Part shown: positions 35,070-43,657 of the stretch, one piece after another
Position numbering within the stretch: position 1 is the first letter of the stretch
How the letters are laid out: each line of letters starts with the position of its first letter
Assembly (NCBI GenBank): GCA_016929635.1
Contig: JAFGIL010000064.1
Location: 1-48,502 of the forward strand
Direction of reading: 5' to 3'
From: Endomicrobiales bacterium
Lineage (GTDB): Bacteria > Elusimicrobiota > Endomicrobiia > Endomicrobiales > JAFGIL01
Length of the DNA: 48,502 nt
The notes under the pieces: model-generated
Seen by the model: only the letters and a program-made list of their open reading frames with translations
Database searches by the model: none
Told to the model about the DNA's origin: nothing
Position numbers and translations under genes: made by a program

Positions 35070-37336
35070 TGAAGAAGAACGTAAAAAATAAGCCTTTGCA
35101 GAAAGAATATCCGGTTAATATCCTTCCTTCAGGGATATTATATGTTTTGTTGGCGGTATGGTTTTATGTAGTTACTGCAAATTATATGAAGGTATATCCG
35201 GCTAATATTGATAATATTTTTGGATTTTACTCGGTTCCTGTAACTTCTGCTGTTTTTTCAAATATTTTGGGTTATTTCTTCTCAATAATATTCGTTATTT
35301 CATTTTTTGTTTCTTCGTTTGGAATAGGAAAACTCGTTGCCGGGCTTTTTAAATTAGAATATTTGGAAAAGGATGACGTTTTTTATGTATTAGGCATCGG
35401 CTTGGCCGCGATTATTTATTTTTTGCTTTTAGTAGGTTCATTGGGATATTTATATAACTTTATTGTCTTAATAGTCTTATCAATAGGTTTGATTTTCGGG
35501 TTGAAGAATATATATGGAAATAAACCAGGTATTTTTATATCCTTTGAAAAAACATCGATGCTTCTTAAAATACTTGTTTTACTTACTGTATTCCAGCTGT
35601 TTTATGTTTTTCTTGGGGCACTTTCGTATGAGACTTTTTATGACTCTCTGAAATATCACTTGACCGTGCCTCAATACTGGCTGAATCATCATAAGATTTC
35701 AAGTATAACGAATTTCGAGTATTCTTATTATCCTGTTAACATACATATTGTCTATTTGGTCGGCCTTATGTTCGGCAGTGATATAACCGCAAAGCTTCTT
35801 CATTTTTCCTTTGGCATATTGTCGGCATTTGCGGTTTACAGGTGGAGTAGGAAATATTTTTCTAATGCTATGGGATTGCTGGCTGTCGTAATCTTGTTTG
35901 CAGTCCCTTTTGTTTCAATGGTTATGTGGAAAACAGCGATTGAGATGGGGCTTGCTTTTTTTGAAACACTTGCAGCCTTAAGTTTAATACGATACATAAC
36001 TGAAGAAGCACAAAAAAAGAGTTTCTGGCTTATACTATCAGCTATTTTCTGCGGTGTGGCTATTGGAGGCAAATATTTAAGTATTTTCTCACTGATCAGC
36101 ATTGTATTTGTTATTCTTGTTTACTCAATAATAAATAAAACCGGTATAAAAAAGGCTGTATTAAGCGCATGCTTTATAGGGATAATTTCGATTGTATTAG
36201 TATTGCCTTACTTGATCAGGAATTATTTTGCGACGGGAGTCCCGACGTATCCGTACGGGGTAAATTTTAATAAAGGTATCACAACCATTGTAAAGGACGA
36301 CCCGATACAATTCAGGGATCCGGCAAAACCGGACAGAAGCATAAAGAATTTTCTAACACTCCCGTGGAATATGACTATGGGTAAAAAGACACAGGAGCCT
36401 TTATCAGGCGCAGTGTGGCTTTTATGTCTGCCCCTCCCGTTTTTATTCAAGAAAATAGATACTAAAATAAGGCTACTCTTATGGTATTCTCTGATTTATT
36501 ATTTATGCTGGTTTTCTGTGCGGACGTACTTTAGGTACATAATCCCTCTTATGCCGGTGACAGGTATCATTTTTGCCTATTTCATAACCGAAACAAGAAT
36601 CAACAGTTTCGTAAAGGGAATAATTTATATATTTTTCGGATTGATATGCCTGTCGAACATTACTCTTATATCTGTTACCGAATTTATGACTATGGATCCA
36701 TTAAGGGTTGTGTTGGGTAATATAAGCAAAAAGGAATATCTTTCGATCAACAGGCAAAGCTATCCAAGCCCTTATTTCCAGGTTGTTGACTGGGCAAATA
36801 AAAATCTACCAATGGATGCAAAAGTCCTGTTTATGGGTGAATGCAGGGGGTATCATATACAGAGAAAGTTCGTTACTCACACCACAAGTGACCACAATCC
36901 GTTGGTATTACTGTTGAATGAGTCAAAAGATGAGGAAGAATTGTGCAAGAACATAAAAAGAGAAGGGATTACTCATATTTTGCTGAACGTTCCTGAAGCG
37001 AAACGGCTCTCTGCTTACGATATAATGAGTTTTGAGCCGGATGACCTGGAGATTCTTGACAGATTCTGGAAGAAATATATAGTACAGATATATAACGAAG
37101 CCGGTGATATCTCGGCTTTTCACAGGGAAAAAGGCCTTTATTCCATAAGGAAGCTAAAACCCGAGGCTTGGGAGAATTATGCCGGAAACCCATATAATAA
37201 TGTATATCTGTATAAAATATTGTCTGAAGAAGAAGCGAAGGAAACGCATATAATACCTAAAAATTTTTTCCTGGACGGATATATTTATAATTCCGAAAGG
37301 TGGAAAAGGATAAAATCTTTAGTTGAAAAAATATAA
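35069..37336 (+). CDS. Polytopic GT-C-like (ArnT/PMT-like) membrane glycosyltransferase
   Basis: A 755-residue protein with around a dozen hydrophobic helices up to about residue 540 and a soluble C-terminal domain of about 200 residues. The first large extracytoplasmic loop carries YETFYDSLKYHLTVPQYWL, with Asp192 in the position expected for the catalytic acid of GT-C enzymes (the D-x-x-x-Y-H pattern of ArnT/PMT-like proteins). AYFITETR and later polar stretches follow. The C-terminal domain has KVLFMGECRGYHI and HILLNVPEAKR. It probably transfers a sugar from polyprenyl phosphate to an acceptor outside the membrane; the two polyprenyl-phosphate GT2 enzymes upstream could make the donors. 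Confidence 0.72.
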   Translation: MKKNVKNKPLQKEYPVNILPSGILYVLLAVWFYVVTANYMKVYPANIDNIFGFYSVPVTSAVFSNILGYFFSIIFVISFFVSSFGIGKLVAGLFKLEYLEKDDVFYVLGIGLAAIIYFLLLVGSLGYLYNFIVLIVLSIGLIFGLKNIYGNKPGIFISFEKTSMLLKILVLLTVFQLFYVFLGALSYETFYDSLKYHLTVPQYWLNHHKISSITNFEYSYYPVNIHIVYLVGLMFGSDITAKLLHFSFGILSAFAVYRWSRKYFSNAMGLLAVVILFAVPFVSMVMWKTAIEMGLAFFETLAALSLIRYITEEAQKKSFWLILSAIFCGVAIGGKYLSIFSLISIVFVILVYSIINKTGIKKAVLSACFIGIISIVLVLPYLIRNYFATGVPTYPYGVNFNKGITTIVKDDPIQFRDPAKPDRSIKNFLTLPWNMTMGKKTQEPLSGAVWLLCLPLPFLFKKIDTKIRLLLWYSLIYYLCWFSVRTYFRYIIPLMPVTGIIFAYFITETRINSFVKGIIYIFFGLICLSNITLISVTEFMTMDPLRVVLGNISKKEYLSINRQSYPSPYFQVVDWANKNLPMDAKVLFMGECRGYHIQRKFVTHTTSDHNPLVLLLNESKDEEELCKNIKREGITHILLNVPEAKRLSAYDIMSFEPDDLEILDRFWKKYIVQIYNEAGDISAFHREKGLYSIRKLKPEAWENYAGNPYNNVYLYKILSEEEAKETHIIPKNFFLDGYIYNSERWKRIKSLVEKI

Positions 37337-37357
37337 TTGTATTGGAGTATTTCAGAT

Positions 37358-38347
37358 ATGAAAAAAATATTCAAATTGTCCATTGGTCTAACTGTCAGTA
37401 TCCTTTTTTTGTGGCTTGCTTTTAGAAAAGCTGATATTAAAGAGGTTTTAACTATAATTTTGAATGCTGACATGGGGTTTTTATTTTTGGCATTTGTACT
37501 TTCTGTATTCAGCTTAATGTTAAGGAGTTACAGGTGGAAATTTCTTGGGAGGGAATACGAAAATGTACCATGGAAGTATTTTTTTAAAGCAACGGCAATG
37601 GGGTTAACGCTTAATGCTTTTCTGCCTTTCAGAAGCGGGGATATATTCCAGGGATACTATCTTTCTTTAAAAAGCAACATGTCTAAAAGTTACGTTTTTA
37701 CTACAGTTATTCTGGAACGTATAATGGATTTCATACCTCCCGTACTTATGCTCATAGTAAGTTCATATTTTATTGTCCTGCCTAGACAGGTAAAAACAGG
37801 CGCATTAATATTGGTATTTGCTTTGGTAGTAGCGGGAATAATTTCGTTTATAAAGTTTAATTATATTTTTAAACACTACATTAATAAGATAGGTTTTATC
37901 CGTAATAATGAGAAAATAAGGCGGATACTAAAAACGATGAACGAAACAATTTTGTTTTTGAAAGATAGGCAGGTTATAACCAAGGTTATACCTTTGACTT
38001 TGGGAAACTGGGTATTCTTGACAGCAACAGTAACATTTCTTCTGCTTAGGTCAATAGACATTCAATTAGCTTTTTGGAATGTATTTTTGATTTTAGCAAT
38101 AACTGTCTTAAGCGTAGCCATTCCGTCTTCACCAGGTTATGTTGGTACCTGGGAGTTCTTTTGTTTATTTGCGTTGGGCATTTTTAATGTGGGGCGTGAA
38201 AGAGCCCTGTCTTTTGCGGTTTTGTCTCATTTTATGGCTTTTTTTCCTGTTTTGGTTTTCGGTATATACTATTTACTATACGAAGTATTCGTTGAAAAAT
38301 TTAGGATTAAGCTTGCAGGAGAGATTGAGCTGGTAGAAAAGAAATAA
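37358..38347 (+). CDS. Lysylphosphatidylglycerol synthase TM-region / flippase-like protein
   Basis: A 329-residue integral membrane protein of the LPG_synthase_TM family (UPF0104), without the aminoacyl-transferase domain of MprF. Hallmarks are FLPFRSGDIFQGYYLSLKS near residue 90, FTTVILERIMDFIPP, and IPSSPGYVGTWEFFCLFALG near 265. Family members are thought to move lipids or lipid-linked sugars across the membrane. Start chosen at ATG 37358, with GGAG at 37344-37347 10 nt upstream; an in-frame TTG at 37337 immediately follows the previous stop and overlaps that RBS. It is the last gene before a strong terminator, so it probably ends the cluster transcript. Confidence 0.87.
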   Translation: MKKIFKLSIGLTVSILFLWLAFRKADIKEVLTIILNADMGFLFLAFVLSVFSLMLRSYRWKFLGREYENVPWKYFFKATAMGLTLNAFLPFRSGDIFQGYYLSLKSNMSKSYVFTTVILERIMDFIPPVLMLIVSSYFIVLPRQVKTGALILVFALVVAGIISFIKFNYIFKHYINKIGFIRNNEKIRRILKTMNETILFLKDRQVITKVIPLTLGNWVFLTATVTFLLLRSIDIQLAFWNVFLILAITVLSVAIPSSPGYVGTWEFFCLFALGIFNVGRERALSFAVLSHFMAFFPVLVFGIYYLLYEVFVEKFRIKLAGEIELVEKK

Positions 38348-38375
38348 TACATTATCTATTTCGCAGTTCCTGCTG

Positions 38376-38414
38376 AATTCCCCTAAAAACAAGTTTGTTT
38401 AGGGGGATTTTTTA
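38376..38414 (+). terminator. Rho-independent terminator after the biosynthetic cluster
   Basis: AATTCCCCTAAA (38376-38387) pairs with TTTAGGGGGATT (38398-38409), 12 positions with one G-T wobble, around a 10-nt loop. A run of T residues follows (TTTTTT at 38408-38413). It sits 28 nt after the flippase-like gene and before the hrcA promoter, separating the two transcription units. Confidence 0.9.
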
Positions 38415-38450
38415 TTAGTATATAAGGAATAGAAAAACATATAATCCGAC

Positions 38451-38479
38451 TTGACAAAATTTGGAATTGGTGATATAAT
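38451..38479 (+). promoter_or_regulatory. Sigma-70 promoter of the hrcA heat-shock operon
   Basis: TTGACA at 38451-38456 and TATAAT at 38474-38479 are both perfect consensus hexamers with a 17-nt spacer. The CIRCE operator starts two nucleotides after the -10 box, so HrcA binding would block initiation or early elongation. Confidence 0.93.
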
Positions 38480-38480
38480 A

Positions 38481-38507
38481 TTAGCACTTAAACAATCAGA
38501 GTGCTAA
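38481..38507 (+). promoter_or_regulatory. CIRCE operator (HrcA binding site)
   Basis: TTAGCACTT, a 9-nt spacer, then GAGTGCTAA (38481-38489 and 38499-38507). This is the CIRCE inverted repeat with one departure from consensus (T instead of C at the ninth base of the left arm). It overlaps the expected transcription start. The first gene downstream is hrcA, the usual self-regulated layout. Confidence 0.95.
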
Positions 38508-38516
38508 TTATATTAA

Positions 38517-38582
38517 ACGCAGATTATCACAGATTAGAAACACAGATGATCGCAGATGGACATCTCTGATCAATCCCTGCGT
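38517..38582. repeat. Imperfect inverted-repeat element with CAGAT units in the hrcA leader
   Basis: Four near-copies of a 10-nt unit (CGCAGATTAT, CACAGATTAG, CACAGATGAT, CGCAGATGG) lie at 38518-38559. The left end ACGCAGATTATCACAGAT aligns, with small gaps, to the reverse complement of the right end, which finishes CCCTGCGT at 38582. The result is a roughly 66-bp imperfect palindrome inside the 5' untranslated region, between CIRCE and the hrcA RBS. It looks like a short dispersed repeat of the CACAGAT kind seen in many environmental bacterial genomes (recall, not searched). Confidence 0.65.
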
Positions 38583-38624
38583 GACGGCAGGCAGGTATGC
38601 AAACCGAACGAAGTGAGGTAAGAA

Positions 38625-39665
38625 ATGAGGCATGTAGATCCTGAAATATTGAAGGAAAGAAAAAAAAGAATTCTTCAGGCTATTATTCATCAATATATCA
38701 AGACGGCAAAACCGGTGGGTTCGCAGATTATTACCAAGGATTATGAATTCGATTTATCCCCGGCTACTATCCGCAGTCTTATGTCTGAACTTGAGGAGGA
38801 GGGTTATTTGTCTCATCCTCACACTTCAGCCGGAAGGATACCTACTGATAAAGGGTACCGTTCCTATGTTGATTCGCTAATTGAACTGCAGAAACTGGTG
38901 TTAGATGAGGAAGACAGAGTTCGGCATGAGTATCAGGGCAGGATAAGGGAGCTGGAGGATTTACTGTCAAAGACTTCGCGTGCGCTTTCGAGCCTTTCTC
39001 ATTATACCGGTTTTATAGTTGCCCCGAAGCCGGAAAGCAATAAACTTAGATACATTGAATTAGCACAGGTATCTGAGAACAGGCTCCTGATTCTTTTTGT
39101 AACTCATACAGGATTAGTAAAGCATAAAATAATCGAAGCCAGCGTGCCTTTTGATAAATTGCACAGACTAAACAGAATACTGAATGATAATTTAAAAGAT
39201 TTGAATTTATCAAATATAAAGCAAAAAGTAGTTGAAATATTAGATGATTTTGAAAGAGAAGAGAAGGAAGTGATCAGTATAGCCAGAAATCTTAGCAAGT
39301 ACATTTTTGATATAGAGGATGAAATCTATCTGGAGGGAACAAAGAACGTTTTAGTTCTTCCCGAATTTCACGATTATGAATCTATGAGATGCCTTTTAAG
39401 CCTAAGCGAAGATAAAGACAGGCTTATTCAGATATTGAACGATAATATATCCGGAAAAGGAGTCAGTGTATTGATAGGTTCAGAAACTCAATGCAAGGAT
39501 TTTCAGCATTTGAGTGTGGTGAGTTCCATTTACAAAGATAATGAAAGGCCCCTAGGGGTTCTGGGCATAATCGGGCCCAAACGTATGGAGTATCCGAAGA
39601 TGATGGCAATTGTCAGTGCAGTGACAAAAATTGTAAACAAACTGCTTTCAAAGGTCGGGGGCTAA
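38625..39665 (+). CDS. hrcA: Heat-inducible transcription repressor HrcA
   Basis: Dimeric repressor of heat-shock genes that binds CIRCE and is kept active by GroEL. The 346-residue protein has the N-terminal winged helix (about 1-75; KPVGSQIITKDY, SPATIRSLMSELEEEGYL, HTSAGRIPTDKGYRSYV). A GAF-like core follows (from about 110), and the C-terminal end has the family's GVLGIIGPKRMEYPKMMAIV. GAGG at 38615-38618 is 6 nt before the ATG. A matching CIRCE and promoter lie upstream. A radical SAM gene, not grpE, comes next, which is unusual for this operon. Confidence 0.96.
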   Translation: MRHVDPEILKERKKRILQAIIHQYIKTAKPVGSQIITKDYEFDLSPATIRSLMSELEEEGYLSHPHTSAGRIPTDKGYRSYVDSLIELQKLVLDEEDRVRHEYQGRIRELEDLLSKTSRALSSLSHYTGFIVAPKPESNKLRYIELAQVSENRLLILFVTHTGLVKHKIIEASVPFDKLHRLNRILNDNLKDLNLSNIKQKVVEILDDFEREEKEVISIARNLSKYIFDIEDEIYLEGTKNVLVLPEFHDYESMRCLLSLSEDKDRLIQILNDNISGKGVSVLIGSETQCKDFQHLSVVSSIYKDNERPLGVLGIIGPKRMEYPKMMAIVSAVTKIVNKLLSKVGG

Positions 39666-39680
39666 ATAAATTATTAATAT

Positions 39681-41120
39681 ATGAAAAATTATAGACTTAA
39701 TTCTTTTCCAAATAAAGTACTATTATGTATTCCTTCACAGGAAGATAACATTTTTGGATATTCAATGCCTAATTTAGGAGTAGGATATGTTGGGGCATCT
39801 TTAAAGTCAGATGCGCATCGGGTTCGAATCTTTGACTCTGCTTTTTATGATGATTATATTCCTGTGTTAAGGGATGTTTTAAAAGAATTTGAGCCGGAAG
39901 TAGTAGGTATCACTGGATTTACTTTTCAACATTCCAGTATGATTAAGATGGCGGAGTTGGTGAATGCTCTGAGTCCGGATACATTAATTATATTGGGCGG
40001 GCCTCATGCCAGTGTTTTAGCAAAGACAATTTTAGCTAAATATAAATTTGTGGATTTCGTAATAGTTGGGGAAGGGGAAGAATCATTTCCCGGATTATTA
40101 AAAGCACTTTATACTGGGTCTGCTTTAGAGTCTCTTCCCGGACTTGTGTATCGCAATGAGGGCGGCATCAGGGCTAATAATTCATACTTTATAAGTGATC
40201 TGGATAATCTGAAAAAACCCTGGGACGTTTTAAACCCCCTTGATTATCAAAAAGGGCGGATTCATGGATTTATTGCAAAAGAGCAGCCTGTTACACAGGT
40301 TATTTCCTCAAGAGGATGTCCATATGAGTGCACATTTTGTGCGGGGAGAGCAGTTCTTGGAAATAAGATGTATCTGCGTGATCCAAAAAAATTTGTGGAT
40401 GAGATAGAATATCTAAAAGATGAGTTCGGGATCAAAGAAGTACAAATAGTAGATGATAATTTTACTTTTTACCGTGACCATGCGGTCAATGTGTGTAATG
40501 AGATGATTAATCGCAAATTAGATATTTCCTGGAGTCTGCCTAATGGAGTACGAGCCGATAAACTTGATAAAGAGCTTCTAGGATTGATGAAAAAAGCGGG
40601 GTGTTATTCTATAGGAATTGGTATAGAGTTTGGTTCTCCCAGAATGCTGAAAATGGTCCATAAATCTTTAGATCTTGAAAAAGCAAAAGAGACAGTGATG
40701 CTATGCAATAAACTTGGTTTTATAACAACTGGTTTTTTTCTAATCGGTTATCCTGAGGAGACTTTAGAAGATATTAAAATGACTGCTGATTTTATAAGCT
40801 CTCTTCCTTTTGACAGGATACGCGTTAGTATACCATTTCCTTATCCGGGTTCAGAGTTGTTTAAGTATTATTTGGAAAGAAATTATCATAATGCTGAGAA
40901 TATAGATTGGGATCATTTCCATTCTATTGATAATATTTGTATACTAGAAAACTTAAATAAAAATTTTGTGGAAAAATTCTGCAGGAATATTTATTTTAAA
41001 TTTTATCTCAATCCTTTTAATACGCTGCGGTTTTTATCAAAATTTAGAACTTGGATTCAGTTTAAGAGTGTATGGCAGGGATTTAAGATCTTTTTGCAAA
41101 CAATGGAAGGAACACACTAG
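39681..41120 (+). CDS. Cobalamin-binding-domain radical SAM protein inside the heat-shock operon
   Basis: A 479-residue B12-domain radical SAM protein between hrcA (15 nt upstream) and grpE (20 nt downstream). The N-terminal domain has MPNLGVGYVGASLKSD, VVGITGFTFQHSSM, ILGGPHASVLAK and VIVGEGEESFPGLL. Cys213, Cys217 and Cys220 (CPYECTFC in SSRGCPY) bind the cluster; VDDNFTFYRD, GCYSIGIGIEFGS and FLIGYPEETLED follow. It resembles the five B12-type proteins of the upstream cluster in length and layout. No separate promoter or terminator is visible around it, so it should be transcribed from the HrcA-controlled promoter. There is no strong RBS just before its ATG. The substrate is unknown. Confidence 0.85.
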   Translation: MKNYRLNSFPNKVLLCIPSQEDNIFGYSMPNLGVGYVGASLKSDAHRVRIFDSAFYDDYIPVLRDVLKEFEPEVVGITGFTFQHSSMIKMAELVNALSPDTLIILGGPHASVLAKTILAKYKFVDFVIVGEGEESFPGLLKALYTGSALESLPGLVYRNEGGIRANNSYFISDLDNLKKPWDVLNPLDYQKGRIHGFIAKEQPVTQVISSRGCPYECTFCAGRAVLGNKMYLRDPKKFVDEIEYLKDEFGIKEVQIVDDNFTFYRDHAVNVCNEMINRKLDISWSLPNGVRADKLDKELLGLMKKAGCYSIGIGIEFGSPRMLKMVHKSLDLEKAKETVMLCNKLGFITTGFFLIGYPEETLEDIKMTADFISSLPFDRIRVSIPFPYPGSELFKYYLERNYHNAENIDWDHFHSIDNICILENLNKNFVEKFCRNIYFKFYLNPFNTLRFLSKFRTWIQFKSVWQGFKIFLQTMEGTH

Positions 41121-41140
41121 ATTTTTAGATGGAGGTCGGA

Positions 41141-41689
41141 TTGACTGAAAATAATAACAATAAAGAAGATATTCAAGCCGTATATGAGACACTGCGAAAC
41201 CAGAAGGTTTCTGAGTTGGATATTTTAAAACAATCCTTAGAGGAAAAGAAGAAGCAGGCTGAAGAGTACTATGACCAGCTGCTGCGGCTAAAGGCTGAGT
41301 TTGAGAATTACCGGCAGAGGACAGAAAAGGAAAAGCAGACTCACAGGCTCTGGGGCAAGGAAGAGATACTTTTAAAGCAGATTATGCTGCTTGATGTTAT
41401 AGAGCAGGCTTATAAAAGCATAGAGAATAACGCAAGTCCTGAAAGTATTCTAAAAGGGCTTGAGTTAATAAAAATAGAGTTTGCAAAGATGCTTACCAGC
41501 GAAGGCGTAAAAGAGATAGAGAGCCTTGGGGAAAAGTTTGACCCAAACCTTCATGAAGCAGTCGAGCAAATCGGGAGTGAGGAGGAAGAAGGAAAAGTAT
41601 TGGAGGTATTACAAAAGGGATATATCTTCAATAAAAGATTAATACGACCTGCAAAAGTAAAAGTTTCAAAAGGAAAAAATGAAAAATAA
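41141..41689 (+). CDS. grpE: GrpE nucleotide exchange factor
   Basis: Exchange factor for DnaK. The 182-residue product has a long N-terminal coiled coil (about 10-65) with the conserved [18 protein letters not shown], a helix bundle, and the C-terminal beta-wing with [23 protein letters not shown] and [19 protein letters not shown] start it at TTG 41141, which has GGAGG at 41131-41135 5 nt ahead. An ATG at 41129 overlaps that RBS, has none of its own, and would add only four residues. dnaK follows after 14 nt. Confidence 0.94.
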   Translation: MTENNNNKEDIQAVYETLRNQKVSELDILKQSLEEKKKQAEEYYDQLLRLKAEFENYRQRTEKEKQTHRLWGKEEILLKQIMLLDVIEQAYKSIENNASPESILKGLELIKIEFAKMLTSEGVKEIESLGEKFDPNLHEAVEQIGSEEEEGKVLEVLQKGYIFNKRLIRPAKVKVSKGKNEK

Positions 41690-41703
41690 AGGAGGACAAT
41701 AAT

Positions 41704-43587
41704 ATGGCAAAAATTATAGGAATTGACTTAGGAACATCAAACTCTGCAGCAGCAATTATGGAAGCAGGAAAAGCTACCATGATACCGTCTGCGGAAGGTA
41801 CCACATTGGGGGGAAAGGCATTCCCTTCATACGTGGCATTCACTAAAGACGGTCAGCTGCTGGTTGGTGAGCCTGCACGCCGTCAGGCAGTAACCAACCC
41901 GGAAGGAACACTAACGGCATTTAAAAGAAAAATGGGAGAGGATTACAAGTATAAAGTACACGGGAAGGAGTATACTCCTCAGCAGTTATCAGCTTTTGTT
42001 TTGCAGAAGATTAAAAGGGACGCTGAGGCATATCTGGGCGAAACGATTTCAAAAGCGGTAATAACAGTACCAGCTTATTTTAACGACCATCAGCGTCAGG
42101 CAACCAAAGATGCAGGCGCCATAGCAGGGCTTGAGGTTGTAAGGCTGGTAAATGAGCCGACAGCAGCATCTCTTTCGTACGGAATTGACAAAGCCGGCAA
42201 TGAACAGAAGATACTGGTGTTCGATTTCGGCGGAGGCACCCTGGACGTCACCGTAATGGAGATGGGAAGCGAAGGTACATTCGAGGTTTTATCGACATCC
42301 GGAGACACCCATTTAGGCGGAACTGACATGGACAACGCCTTGATAGACTATATTGCAGAACAGTTCAAAAGAGAAAACGGAATAGATTTGCGTAACGATA
42401 AAATGGCAATGCAGCGTTTAAAAGAAGCTGCTGAAAAGGCAAAGATTGAGCTTTCAACAGTACTTGAGACAGACCTCAACCTGCCTTTTATAACAGCAGA
42501 CTCTTCGGGGCCAAAACATCTGACAATGAAGCTTACCCGTGCAACGCTGGAACAGCTTGTTCAATCAATTGTTGACAGATGTACCAGCTCCATTGATACT
42601 GCATTAAGTGATGCAAAGCTTAAAGCGAGCCAGATATCCAAGATTATCCTTGTAGGCGGGCCTACCCGCATGCCTATAGTGCAGAAGTTTGTTGAAAACC
42701 ATGTAGGTAAAAAGGTGGAAAGAGGCGTTGATCCTATGGAGTGTGTTTCCACAGGAGCTGCGATTCAGGCTGCTGTTTTAACCGGCGAGGTTAAAGATAT
42801 TCTGTTGCTCGATGTTACACCTCTAACTTTAGGCGTTGAGACTTTAGGTGGAGTGCGTACTCCTATTATTGAAAGAAACTCAAAGATACCTACTGCCAAG
42901 TCACAGGTGTTTTCAACAGCGGCTGATAACCAGCCTGCTGTTGAGATTCATGTACTTCAGGGTGAACGTCCAATGGCAAAGGATAACGTATCTTTGGGAA
43001 GGTTTCATCTGGAAGGAATTCCGCCTGCACCGAGAGGAGTGCCTCAGATTGAAGTCAAGTTCGATATTGACGCAAACGGTATTCTTCACGTACATGCAAA
43101 GGATTTGGGAACCGGTAAGGAGCAGTCAATAAGGATTACTTCATCTACAAAGCTCTCCAAGGACGAGGTGGACAAATACGTAAAAGAAGCAGAAAAGTTT
43201 GCAGACGAAGACAAGAAGTATAAAGAGGAAATAGAGGTGAAAAATGAGGCTGATGCGTTGGTTTATGCGACTGAGAAAAGCCTGAAAGAACACGGCGAGA
43301 AAATTTCCCAGGACGAAAGGCTTAAGATTGAGCAGGCGCTTAATGATGCAAAAGAAGCCATAAAAGGCGGAGATATAAGCTCGATTAAAAAAGCAAAAGA
43401 GAATCTTACAGCCGCATCACATAAACTTGCAGAGGCAGTATATAAGGAAGCCCAGTCAAAAGCCCAGCAGCAGCAAGCCGGAGTTGGAGCAGCACCCGGC
43501 AGTTCAGGTTCAGGGCCTCAACAAGAGCCTGAAGGACAACAGGGCGATAATGTAGTAGATGCAGAAGTTGTGGATGATAAGAAATAA
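41704..43587 (+). CDS. dnaK: Chaperone DnaK (Hsp70)
   Basis: ATP-driven Hsp70 chaperone, 627 residues. The nucleotide domain has [11 protein letters not shown] (phosphate 1), [21 protein letters not shown], the phosphate 2 loop [20 protein letters not shown] and the adenosine loop [10 protein letters not shown]. The substrate domain has [14 protein letters not shown] and VHVLQGER-like segments. The C-terminal lid ends in a Gln/Gly-rich linker and [11 protein letters not shown]. The N-terminus ([29 protein letters not shown], about 10 residues shorter around 80-95 than E. coli DnaK) resembles DnaK proteins of archaea such as Thermoplasma as I recall them. GGAGGA precedes the ATG. The gap to dnaJ is enlarged by a repeat-flanked pseudogene. 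Confidence 0.97.
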   Translation: MAKIIGIDLGTSNSAAAIMEAGKATMIPSAEGTTLGGKAFPSYVAFTKDGQLLVGEPARRQAVTNPEGTLTAFKRKMGEDYKYKVHGKEYTPQQLSAFVLQKIKRDAEAYLGETISKAVITVPAYFNDHQRQATKDAGAIAGLEVVRLVNEPTAASLSYGIDKAGNEQKILVFDFGGGTLDVTVMEMGSEGTFEVLSTSGDTHLGGTDMDNALIDYIAEQFKRENGIDLRNDKMAMQRLKEAAEKAKIELSTVLETDLNLPFITADSSGPKHLTMKLTRATLEQLVQSIVDRCTSSIDTALSDAKLKASQISKIILVGGPTRMPIVQKFVENHVGKKVERGVDPMECVSTGAAIQAAVLTGEVKDILLLDVTPLTLGVETLGGVRTPIIERNSKIPTAKSQVFSTAADNQPAVEIHVLQGERPMAKDNVSLGRFHLEGIPPAPRGVPQIEVKFDIDANGILHVHAKDLGTGKEQSIRITSSTKLSKDEVDKYVKEAEKFADEDKKYKEEIEVKNEADALVYATEKSLKEHGEKISQDERLKIEQALNDAKEAIKGGDISSIKKAKENLTAASHKLAEAVYKEAQSKAQQQQAGVGAAPGSSGSGPQQEPEGQQGDNVVDAEVVDDKK

Positions 43588-43596
43588 AGTCATTTA

Positions 43597-43640
43597 GTCC
43601 TGGGTCCTAAGTCCGAAGTCAAAGACATAGGACCCGGGAC
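43597..43640. repeat. Left inverted-repeat hairpin of the four-helix-bundle element
   Basis: GTCCTGGGTCCTAAGTC (43597-43613) pairs with GACATAGGACCCGGGAC (43624-43640) at 15 of 17 positions, one of the two exceptions being a G-T wobble, around a 10-nt loop. No T-run follows, so it is not a standard terminator. Its inner GTCCTAAGTC (43604-43613) is the exact reverse complement of GACTTAGGAC, found twice after the four-helix-bundle gene. It may also form a hairpin in the dnaK-dnaJ mRNA. Confidence 0.75.
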
Positions 43641-43657
43641 ATACATAAGACTGATAT

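Noticed and set aside
15858-38347. Hopanoid biosynthesis cluster, suggested by the HpnJ-like N-terminus at 16985
   Set aside because: No squalene-hopene cyclase, HpnA/B/H or squalene synthase genes are present, so only a distant family resemblance remains.
15858-38347. Classical Wzx/Wzy O-antigen locus
   Set aside because: No recognisable Wzx flippase, Wzy polymerase, Wzz or initiating PglC/WecA-type transferase is visible; the GT-C and LPG_synthase_TM proteins suggest another route.
43597-43640. Intrinsic terminator after dnaK
   Set aside because: The hairpin is strong but no T-run follows, and dnaJ downstream has no visible promoter.
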